From Hydractinia symbiolongicarpus (taxonomy: Eukaryota > Cnidaria > Hydrozoa > Anthoathecata > Hydractiniidae): 64,000 nucleotides of DNA. The position numbers and the translations under genes were made by a program. The notes under the pieces were generated by a model, which saw only the letters and a program-made list of their open reading frames with translations, made no database searches and was not told the origin of the DNA. The stretch is from the NCBI RefSeq assembly GCF_029227915.1, contig NC_079879.1, forward strand, positions 7,812,001 to 7,876,000, given 5' to 3'. Shown piece by piece: positions 56,147-64,000 of this stretch (positions are counted from its first letter, which is position 1; the number at the start of each line of letters is the position of its first letter).

Positions 56147-58611
56147 ATGGCACTCTTTGCAACAGGTAACTTTTTTCATTGAAATTACAGCATTCTTAAT
56201 TTAATGGCAATGATCATTCTGTTAATGTATCTGTTTTGCAAATGCTTTTGGCTGGGGATATGTATTTATGATATATAATTACACTGTTGAATGTATCAAC
56301 ATTACACATGTTGAATGTATCAACAGATGCAACAGAATCAGTAATTGAAGTTATTATCCACTTAGCCAGAAAATCTTTTCTCTCTAAAATCGTTTTCCCA
56401 GCGCCTGGTGATCATGCCATGGGATGTAAAAACTAAATAACAATAAATTGCCTTAGAAAACCTTCAATGTAAAAAATGCAAAAGTTAGACTAAACTAGCA
56501 TTTATTCCTTTAAAAACCTTAATACTGCCTGGTCCTCAGTTCCATAAAACTTTTGTGCTCTAAAAAACATATATAATTTTAAAGAAGTGACAATTTTTGA
56601 AGTTTTAAACACCTTACCTAACATGGAGACTTCCTTTATTCAATATTGTTATGTGTAATATACTTATAGTGTGAAAAAGAGATGAAAAAAGCAACCTTTT
56701 TTATGCATTATGCACTTTGTCAACTTTTTTTGCTCATAGATATATGGTCTGTAGGCCCAGAAGAAAAGGTGAAGCAAGAAAAAGTCTTTCAAGCTTTAAA
56801 TCCTGTGAATGGTAAAATATCAGGTATGTGCAATTTGTGCTGTATAGTTTTATTTAAGTGCCGTAATCTAAGAAATTACGAAGGCACAAAATTAATGCAT
56901 TAACACAAAGGAATTTAACGCAAATACATTTAACAATTTTTTAAAAAGGTTTTACAGCAACTTAACTAGCTGATTTTCAAAATTCATTAAAATGATTTGA
57001 ATCAATGGCTGGAGAATGAATTAATCTAGAAAAATTGGTTCACAAAGTAGATACAATTTACTCATTATTTCTTAAAATAAGGTTTGATAAAAACCAAGGT
57101 AATAAACATCAAAATTTCACAAATGACTCTTATTCCTGTTCCCTTCTGTGAATTTGTGCACTATTATATTTTTATGTAACTTTTAATGACTTAATTATGA
57201 TGCTACATTTTTTTTGTGGATTTCCATTCCAAAAATCACAGTCCATAGAATTATATCAGTGGAAAGAATAAACTTTGAATGCTTTGTGAATTTAGTGCAA
57301 GAGTGAATGTATTTAATACAGACGTTTTTCTTTATTGTTTTATTCTTACAGGTGAGCAAGCAAAAAAGTATTTTATGAAATCAAACCTTCCTACACCAAT
57401 TTTAGGTCAGATATGGTAAGTTGCTTATTATTAAAACTTAATAAAGGCAAGTTTGGTTTGTTTCCTTGTACAACAAAAATGTTTCTTAAACTTGCTTGTA
57501 TGATGCACATGCTCCTATAGGCATGACCGTTTAAAGCGTAACTTGAAATATTGACTGGAGCATACCAAAAGAAATAGTCCTATGCTCTCTATATAATTTT
57601 ATATTAGTACACCCAAGTTTCATTTTTAAGTTGCTTATTATCTACCACATTTCCTGAATTTTAGGACTTTATCAGACCTTGATAAAGATGGTAGAATGAC
57701 TTTGCAAGAATTTACCATAGCAATACATTTGCTGGAAAATAAAATGAAAGGGATAGAGCTGCCCAGAATACTTCCTTCAAGTTTAAAAACTTCAACTCAC
57801 GCCTCTCATCATGGATTTCCATCACAACAGCCTATACAACCTATGTCTGTGGGAATGCCCTTATCAATGAATGGTGCACCTGGTGGCATGTTGCAGCCAA
57901 TCCAAGGTCAAGCCGTGGCGGGAACAACAAGTATGCAGGGCGGTATGCCAATGGGCTTACAGCAGCCAATGGCAGTGAGTTCTATGGGTGTGCAGCAACC
58001 AGTTGGAATACAACAACCATTACTTATGCAACCGTTGGGTATGCAGCAGCCAATGGGAATGCAGCAGCCAATGGGAATGCAGCAGTCCATGGGAATGAAC
58101 TATTCTAGTGGTTTTATGTCCACACCAGGACAAATTCACAGGGTTGGATCTGTCCCAGGTAACACAGGAAATTTTGGGCCCAACCAAAATACAGGTCAAA
58201 GTTCTTTCACTATGCCAAGGTCCAGTCAAAATCTTTCCACTCCATCAGTATTTTCAAGTAATTTTTCTGGTGCTGTCAACAAACCAACATCTTTGGACAC
58301 ACTCACAATGGATAATCTATCTGGCTTTAAACATGTTGGTGCAAGTGTTGGTCCACAGACTGGTGCAAATCAAGCAGGCCCAGCATCGTCACTTGGAGGC
58401 ATCTCTGCTCCTAATCGTTTGCGTTACACACAAATGTTTAAAGCAGCTGACCATGAAAAGACAGGATATTTAGCTGGTAACTGATTTTTCTAAAAAGAAT
58501 GTGCTAGAAATGGAGACAAAATCTTTTATGATACATGTTTTTTTCAGGTGAACATGCTAGACAACTTCTTATTCAGTCCAATGTGAACCCCCAGTTGCTT
58601 GCACAAATATG
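56147..58611 (+). CDS. ITSN: Intersectin, N-terminal EH-domain exons (gene continues beyond window)
   Basis: Exons 56147-56165, 56740-56823, 57352-57415, 57665-58476 and 58548-58611 join in phase. Residues 1-100 form EH domain 1: MALFATDIWSVGPEEK, GEQAKKYFMKSNL, then IWTLSDLDKDGRMTLQEF with the EF-hand calcium loop DLDKDGRMTLQE. A Q/M/G/P-rich linker of about 230 residues contains tandem GMQQPM repeats. EH domain 2 starts RLRYTQMFKAADHEKTGYLA, GEHARQLLIQSNV, QLLAQIW and is cut at an intron (phase 2). The matching 64-nt exons of both EH domains show their duplication. Intersectins are endocytic scaffolds binding NPF proteins, dynamin and Cdc42 signalling; the SH3/DH/PH part would lie beyond 64000. 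EPS15 is the main alternative, but the DIW start favours intersectin. Confidence 0.85.
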
Positions 58612-58843
58612 GTAAGTGTGATAGGTATATGCTGTGATACATTTTATGTATATGTTGTTTTCCTATTTAGCAAACCAACTGAATATCTAAACATCACCTT
58701 GTTTTTGTATTATTTATTCACGTTTTTATTGACCACCTGTCCACTTTTTATTTATTTTCATCGACCAGCAGTCCACTGCATGTAACTGAAATTCCAACTT
58801 TCAGTTCCATGCAAGTAATAAAATTTGCAGAAAAGAATTTGTT
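58612..58843 (+). other. Intersectin intron before the Penelope insertions
   Basis: Contains an imperfect hairpin (about 58778-58815, TGCATGTAACTGAAA against TTTCAGTTCCATGCA). The Penelope array begins at about 58844 in the middle of the intron. Confidence 0.6.
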
Positions 58844-58894
58844 ATAAAATACCAATATTAGGACCAACAATGAGTATGTTTATTATTTTTTATT

Positions 58895-58930
58895 GACAAT
58901 ATATTTCGGATAAACATTATCCATCCTCAG
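58895..58930 (-). ncRNA. Hammerhead-ribozyme-like motif in Penelope terminal repeat
   Basis: On the element's sense strand CTGAGGA-T is followed by a hairpin GGATAA-TGT-TTATCC, then GAAA and TATATTGTC. This order (CUGANGA, stem II, GAAA, very short stem III, GUC cleavage triplet) is that of minimal type I hammerheads reported in Penelope-like elements. An extra U before stem II and a weak stem I make activity uncertain. Confidence 0.5.
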
Positions 58931-59079
58931 GTCTAAAAGCAAATAAATAATGTTAAAAACAGTTAAAAACAAGTATAAAATTATTCAACATATCATACAT
59001 AAACTACACCTCACACTACAACAAATCAAATTTACAAGAAAATCTAAAAACAAAACGAGTTTAGAAGAGAGTAAGGTAA

Positions 59080-61458
59080 TTAAATTTTTATTACCAATGC
59101 TCTGCTTCTATATTCGTCTTTTGTATTTAAAACCGGTTTGATGTAATTGATCATTAACGCCTCAAGAGTCATTAAATGATAAACGTTCCGTGTTGATGAA
59201 CATAAAATTGATACATTTTCCATTGTTAAAAGATTATTGCAATCGTCGAAATGCTTTCCCACCGGACCAGTTCTTTTATGTTCCTTAAGTCGTTTGATTA
59301 AATGTCGGCTCGTCTGTCCGACATAGCACGAGTTGCATCGTGGACATTCTATTTTGTATACCAAACAACTTTTGAAACATTTTTCAATTACAGGTTTCAA
59401 TGGAGGCAGAGAACTTTTCAACTTTTTCAATGTGAAAATAATTTTACACGGAATATTCAACTTTCTCATAGAAGTTTCAAATTTCTCCGAAACTCGCCCA
59501 CGATATTGAATGAAAATCATCTTCTCTTCAGACTCTTCTTTCTCGTTTTCTTCATCAGGATTCTCGTTATCATTATTTTCCACAATCTTAGATATCGTAC
59601 TTTTAATTATCGGGTCATAGAAAGCTTTCGGATATTGATTTTTCTCAAGAACAGTTTTACCTTTTTCTAGACTTTGGTGAAAATTCGACCATGTGCTACA
59701 CGCTCGATGTATTCGATGAACTAGGCCGGATACGACTGACCGTTTATATTTCCGTGGTGCCAGTGAATGAAAGTTCATCGTCAGGCCTGTATCGGTAGCT
59801 TTCGTGTACCATGTCGATGATAAATTGTTATTTGAACGAATAATTAACATATCCAGAAAAGGTATAGACGTATTCTTCCCTTCTTTTTCAATGGTAAATT
59901 TGAGTGACGGATGCAGGTCGTTAATTTGTAGAAGTTTTTCGTCAATTCTATTACGTTCTATGTTTCTCAAAACATCATCCATATACCTTGAATACAGTAC
60001 AGCATCGTCTTTGAGGATAGAGTCAAACTTGCTTAGCCAACCATTAGCGAGAAGTGGAGCTGGTGGGCTGCCCATAGCTAAGCCATCGATTTGCTTGTAA
60101 TAACCATCGTGTGATAATAAAACTACGTCACGACTGCACAAAGAGACTAAGGTTTTAAAGGTTTCTTTATCTACAGGAGGCTGTTCGTATTTACCAGAAA
60201 ATAAAAGCTCGGTGCAATCATTTATGGCTTCATCAAGCGGAACGTTTGTATACAAAGACTTTATATCAAAACTAACTAGTTCTTCGTTCGTATTAAGTTG
60301 AATTTGAGATAACAGATCAGAAATTTCCTTTGTTGAGGAATTGATATTGCACTCCTTTACAACAGATAACCATTTTGAAACTTGATTACCAATTTTATAG
60401 TAGGCTGAGCCAGGCATGGAAAGTACTGGTCGAACTGGTGTATCTTTCTTATGTACCTTCGCTAGGCCATATAGACGTGGCGGTTGGCTTCCTACTGGTT
60501 TCATCTTATCGTACAATGCGTCCGAGATTTTATTATCTTCTTTCAACAACTTTAACATGGATAAAACTCTTTCTTCTTCTTTAAGCATTGGGTGCTTCTC
60601 ATTCTTCCTTCTCCCGACGAGTTTTTCAAATTGAGGTAAATCGGTGATTTCACTCATTTTATTATTGTACGTTTCTACTTTCATGATGCAAATTCCGATG
60701 CCCTTATCGAAAGGTAGCGCAACGAGGTTATTCTCTTTAAGGTATCTATTCGTCAATTGCAAATTTCTGGATCCTTTTTGTTTACTGCATCTTTTGATAT
60801 ATGCTAGTGTTTTAATATTCATATCAGTAATGACATCTTCTTCCACCTTTTGTCCTCTGCAAAATCTAATCAGATCATCAAGCTCTGTAAGAACGTCATT
60901 CTTATTAAACTTTCCAAGTACAGCATTTCTCGGACCCAGGGCTAACGTGTCCAAAACGTATTTTGGCGGATTTTTGTCTAACTGGTAACAGATCACAGTG
61001 TTATCAACGTTAAATAACGGTTTATCTTGTTCACTTGATAGTCTAGTGAGTTTATCATTTAATTTGTCAGTATGTTCTTTTTCATGTAGTCTGTTATGAA
61101 TTCTTATGTGAAGTATAAGTGATGGTAAAAGCTTTATGTTGATTTTCTGTTTTAAAGCGTTTCTAGATTTCGTCAGTTTCTCGTTAACAGATTGTTGTTC
61201 ACCTTTAGCTTTAAACAATTCCTTTCTCAAGAGTCGTAGTTGAAAGTCTTCTACTATTCTATCGTCGAAACAACCATTCTCCGGTATTCGAAACTTCAGA
61301 AACTTTGGGATAATATTCGCTCTTAAACAATTCTCTAGAAAACTGATACGCAGGCTGTGGCTTATTCTCTTTCGTTGAAATTTACGGTAGTCAAGAAAAT
61401 ATTTCCACCAGTCATTTCGTTTCAATTCCAATACAAATAACGAATAAGATAGAAACAT
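59080..61458 (-). CDS. Penelope-like reverse transcriptase plus GIY-YIG endonuclease, intact
   Basis: 792 residues from the ATG at 61458 (MFLSYSLFVLELKRNDWW); the open frame extends 13 codons further up. An N-terminal conserved region precedes the RT: PRLYGLAKVHK near residue 335, VSFDIKSLYTNVPLDEAI near 398, GLAMGSPPAPLLANGWLSK, and the catalytic YMDD near 490. An acidic linker (NPDEENEKEESEE) follows. The C-terminal endonuclease has zinc-type cysteines and the GIY-YIG core (CPRCNSCYVGQTSRHLIKRL, near 705) and ends with a conserved EALMINYIKP. Penelope elements prime from nicked or telomeric DNA with this fused enzyme. No stop or frameshift is seen, so it could be active. Confidence 0.92.
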   Translation of the reverse strand: MFLSYSLFVLELKRNDWWKYFLDYRKFQRKRISHSLRISFLENCLRANIIPKFLKFRIPENGCFDDRIVEDFQLRLLRKELFKAKGEQQSVNEKLTKSRNALKQKINIKLLPSLILHIRIHNRLHEKEHTDKLNDKLTRLSSEQDKPLFNVDNTVICYQLDKNPPKYVLDTLALGPRNAVLGKFNKNDVLTELDDLIRFCRGQKVEEDVITDMNIKTLAYIKRCSKQKGSRNLQLTNRYLKENNLVALPFDKGIGICIMKVETYNNKMSEITDLPQFEKLVGRRKNEKHPMLKEEERVLSMLKLLKEDNKISDALYDKMKPVGSQPPRLYGLAKVHKKDTPVRPVLSMPGSAYYKIGNQVSKWLSVVKECNINSSTKEISDLLSQIQLNTNEELVSFDIKSLYTNVPLDEAINDCTELLFSGKYEQPPVDKETFKTLVSLCSRDVVLLSHDGYYKQIDGLAMGSPPAPLLANGWLSKFDSILKDDAVLYSRYMDDVLRNIERNRIDEKLLQINDLHPSLKFTIEKEGKNTSIPFLDMLIIRSNNNLSSTWYTKATDTGLTMNFHSLAPRKYKRSVVSGLVHRIHRACSTWSNFHQSLEKGKTVLEKNQYPKAFYDPIIKSTISKIVENNDNENPDEENEKEESEEKMIFIQYRGRVSEKFETSMRKLNIPCKIIFTLKKLKSSLPPLKPVIEKCFKSCLVYKIECPRCNSCYVGQTSRHLIKRLKEHKRTGPVGKHFDDCNNLLTMENVSILCSSTRNVYHLMTLEALMINYIKPVLNTKDEYRSRALVIKI

Positions 61459-61521
61459 TGTGGCTTCAGGATAAAATACCAATATTAGGACCAACAATGA
61501 GTATGTTTATTATTTTTTATT

Positions 61522-61557
61522 GACAATATATTTCGGATAAACATTATCCATCCTCAG
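61522..61557 (-). ncRNA. Hammerhead-ribozyme-like motif, second copy
   Basis: Identical to 58895-58930, shifted by 2627. In the tandem array it lies just upstream of the copy 1 ORF, where self-cleavage would release a unit-length RNA with a defined 5' end. Confidence 0.5.
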
Positions 61558-61706
61558 GTCTAAAAGCAAATAAATAATGTTAAAAACAGTTAAAAACAAG
61601 TATAAAATTATTCAACATATCATACATAAACTACACCTCACACTACAACAAATCAAATTTACAAGAAAATCTAAAAACAAAACGAGTTTAGAAGAGAGTA
61701 AGGTAA

Positions 61707-64000
61707 TTAAATTTTTATTACCAATGCTCTGCTTCTATATTCGTCTTTTGTATTTAAAACCGGTTTGATGTAATTGATCATTAACGCCTCAAGAGTCATT
61801 AAATGATAAACGTTCCGTGTTGATGAACATAAAATTGATACATTTTCCATTGTTAAAAGATTATTGCAATCGTCGAAATGCTTTCCCACCGGACCAGTTC
61901 TTTTATGTTCCTTAAGTCGTTTGATTAAATGTCGGCTCGTCTGTCCGACATAGCACGAGTTGCATCGTGGACATTCTATTTTGTATACCAAACAACTTTT
62001 GAAACATTTTTCAATTACAGGTTTCAATGGAGGCAGAGAACTTTTCAACTTTTTCAATGTGAAAATAATTTTACACGGAATATTCAACTTTCTCATAGAA
62101 GTTTCAAATTTCTCCGAAACTCGCCCACGATATTGAATGAAAATCATCTTCTCTTCAGACTCTTCTTTCTCGTTTTCTTCATCAGGATTCTCGTTATCAT
62201 TATTTTCCACAATCTTAGATATCGTACTTTTAATTATCGGGTCATAGAAAGCTTTCGGATATTGATTTTTCTCAAGAACAGTTTTACCTTTTTCTAGACT
62301 TTGGTGAAAATTCGACCATGTGCTACACGCTCGATGTATTCGATGAACTAGGCCGGATACGACTGACCGTTTATATTTCCGTGGTGCCAGTGAATGAAAG
62401 TTCATCGTCAGGCCTGTATCGGTAGCTTTCGTGTACCATGTCGATGATAAATTGTTATTTGAACGAATAATTAACATATCCAGAAAAGGTATAGACGTAT
62501 TCTTCCCTTCTTTTTCAATGGTAAATTTGAGTGACGGATGCAGGTCGTTAATTTGTAGAAGTTTTTCGTCAATTCTATTACGTTCTATGTTTCTCAAAAC
62601 ATCATCCATATACCTTGAATACAGTACAGCATCGTCTTTGAGGATAGAGTCAAACTTGCTTAGCCAACCATTAGCGAAAAGTGGAGCTGGTGGGCTGCCC
62701 ATAGCTAAGCCATCGATTTGCTTGTAATAACCATCGTGTGATAATAAAACTACGTCACGACTGCACAAAGAGACTAAGGTTTTAAAGGTTTCTTTATCTA
62801 CAGGAGGCTGTTCGTATTTACCAGAAAATAAAAGCTCGGTGCAATCATTTATGGCTTCATCAAGCGGAACGTTTGTATACAAAGACTTTATATCAAAACT
62901 AACTAGTTCTTCGTTCGTATTAAGTTGAATTTGAGATAACAGATCAGAAATTTCCTTTGTTGAGGAATTGATATTGCACTCCTTTACAACAGATAACCAT
63001 TTTGAAACTTGATTACCAATTTTATAGTAGGCTGAGCCAGGCATGGAAAGTACTGGTCGAACTGGTGTATCTTTCTTATGTACCTTCGCTAGGCCATATA
63101 GACGTGGCGGTTGGCTTCCTACTGGTTTCATCTTATCGTACAATGCGTCCGAGATTTTATTATCTTCTTTCAACAACTTTAACATGGATAAAACTCTTTC
63201 TTCTTCTTTAAGCATTGGGTGCTTCTCATTCTTCCTTCTCCCGACGAGTTTTTCAAATTGAGGTAAATCGGTGATTTCACTCATTTTATTATTGTACGTT
63301 TCTACTTTCATGATGCAAATTCCGATGCCCTTATCGAAAGGTAGCGCAACGAGGTTATTCTCTTTAAGGTATCTATTCGTCAATTGCAAATTTCTGGATC
63401 CTTTTTGTTTACTGCATCTTTTGATATATGCTAGTGTTTTAATATTCATATCAGTAATGACATCTTCTTCCACCTTTTGTCCTCTGCAAAATCTAATCAG
63501 ATCATCAAGCTCTGTAAGAACGTCATTCTTATTAAACTTTCCAAGTACAGCATTTCTCGGACCCAGGGCTAACGTGTCCAAAACGTATTTTGGCGGATTT
63601 TTGTCTAACTGGTAACAGATCACAGTGTTATCAACGTTAAATAACGGTTTATCTTGTTCACTTGATAGTCTAGTGAGTTTATCATTTAATTTGTCAGTAT
63701 GTTCTTTTTCATGTAGTCTGTTATGAATTCTTATGTGAAGTATAAGTGATGGTAAAAGCTTTATGTTGATTTTCTGTTTTAAAGCGTTTCTAGATTTCGT
63801 CAGTTTCTCGTTAACAGATTGTTGTTCACCTTTAGCTTTAAACAATTCCTTTCTCAAGAGTCGTAGTTGAAAGTCTTCTACTATTCTATCGTCGAAACAA
63901 CCATTCTCCGGTATTCGAAACTTCAGAAACTTTGGGATAATATTCGCTCTTAAACAATTCTCTAGAAAACTGATACGCAGGCTGTGGCTTATTCTCTTTC
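61707..64000 (-). CDS. Penelope-like RT-GIY-YIG protein, copy 2 (N-terminus beyond window)
   Basis: The frame is open from the window edge to the stop at 61707, with the same motifs as copy 1 (RT palm YMDD, GIY-YIG end). The first 30 or so residues lie past the edge. Absence of any lesion points to very recent duplication. Confidence 0.9.
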   Translation of the reverse strand, partial: KRISHSLRISFLENCLRANIIPKFLKFRIPENGCFDDRIVEDFQLRLLRKELFKAKGEQQSVNEKLTKSRNALKQKINIKLLPSLILHIRIHNRLHEKEHTDKLNDKLTRLSSEQDKPLFNVDNTVICYQLDKNPPKYVLDTLALGPRNAVLGKFNKNDVLTELDDLIRFCRGQKVEEDVITDMNIKTLAYIKRCSKQKGSRNLQLTNRYLKENNLVALPFDKGIGICIMKVETYNNKMSEITDLPQFEKLVGRRKNEKHPMLKEEERVLSMLKLLKEDNKISDALYDKMKPVGSQPPRLYGLAKVHKKDTPVRPVLSMPGSAYYKIGNQVSKWLSVVKECNINSSTKEISDLLSQIQLNTNEELVSFDIKSLYTNVPLDEAINDCTELLFSGKYEQPPVDKETFKTLVSLCSRDVVLLSHDGYYKQIDGLAMGSPPAPLFANGWLSKFDSILKDDAVLYSRYMDDVLRNIERNRIDEKLLQINDLHPSLKFTIEKEGKNTSIPFLDMLIIRSNNNLSSTWYTKATDTGLTMNFHSLAPRKYKRSVVSGLVHRIHRACSTWSNFHQSLEKGKTVLEKNQYPKAFYDPIIKSTISKIVENNDNENPDEENEKEESEEKMIFIQYRGRVSEKFETSMRKLNIPCKIIFTLKKLKSSLPPLKPVIEKCFKSCLVYKIECPRCNSCYVGQTSRHLIKRLKEHKRTGPVGKHFDDCNNLLTMENVSILCSSTRNVYHLMTLEALMINYIKPVLNTKDEYRSRALVIKI

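Larger units (their letters stand above)
58844..61470 (-). mobile_element. Penelope-like element, tandem copy 1 (2627-bp unit)
   Basis: The sequence from 58844 recurs from 61471 with an exact offset of 2627 and almost no differences, so two units lie head to tail. Tandem arrangement with shared pseudo-terminal repeats is characteristic of Penelope-like elements. The unit holds one long ORF on the reverse strand and a short non-coding terminal part (58844-59079) with a hammerhead-like motif. It lies antisense in an intersectin intron. Confidence 0.9.
61471..64000 (-). mobile_element. Penelope-like element, tandem copy 2 (cut by window edge)
   Basis: The same unit as 58844-61470, nearly identical base for base. 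The one amino-acid change I saw is leucine to phenylalanine in the PPAPL(L/F)ANGW segment (a G/A difference at about 62676). It runs off the end about 100 bases short of a complete unit. Confidence 0.9.

Noticed and set aside
57908-58229. Reverse-strand cysteine-rich ORFs opposite the intersectin linker
   Set aside because: The CCIPIG repeats are the complement of GMQQPM codon repeats in the real exon.
59302-63615. Plus-strand ORFs of 60-120 codons across the Penelope array
   Set aside because: They are shadows of the intact antisense RT-GIY-YIG ORF and appear identically in both copies for that reason.

Overview
The window is AT-rich animal nuclear DNA. It has spliced genes with GT-AG introns, conserved metazoan proteins (MAP7/ensconsin, Headcase, adrenodoxin-type ferredoxin, WDR70, intersectin) and a dense load of transposable elements. 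The mix of Polinton/Maverick, Penelope-like elements, short foldback repeats, a tRNA-derived SINE and a Polinton accessory protein with 24-residue repeats suggests a cnidarian, possibly a hydrozoan. This is inferred from gene style and recalled families, not from a database match.

Layout: 1-3485 is non-coding with short mobile elements. A MAP7-like gene (+) runs to 14863, with a well-supported body at 11168-14863 and a probable first exon at 3486-3537 before a 7.6 kb, repeat-filled intron. Then come a hAT transposase fossil (16863-17600, -), a single-exon Headcase-domain gene (19779-20825, -) and a mitochondrial ferredoxin gene (22885-26217, -) whose last exon I could not find. From 27259 to 31215 is a graveyard of Penelope-like, non-LTR and SINE fragments. 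A five-exon gene for an unrecognised type I membrane protein (31646-33535, +) is followed by about 6.7 kb of non-coding DNA and the two-exon WDR70 gene (40566-43215, -).

An 8.5 kb decayed Polinton lies at 45929-54415 between inverted repeats of about 230 bp. It holds a heavily broken protein-primed-type DNA polymerase B gene, the C-terminal piece of a packaging ATPase, small membrane and coiled-coil proteins, and structural-gene candidates. Two related palindromes sit exactly between its convergent gene pairs and look like shared 3'-end signals.

The 5' part of an intersectin gene (56147-58611, +) encodes EH domain 1, a Q/M/G/P-rich linker and the start of EH domain 2. The intron that follows is filled by two head-to-tail, almost identical 2627-bp Penelope-like elements in antisense orientation, with intact reverse transcriptase plus GIY-YIG ORFs. 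The second runs off the window. Their terminal repeats carry a hammerhead-ribozyme-like motif, and an older Penelope relative at 27551-28176 keeps the same architecture with a different stem sequence.

The host genes have no visible operon relationship. The only functionally linked gene sets are those inside the Polinton and the Penelope-like elements.
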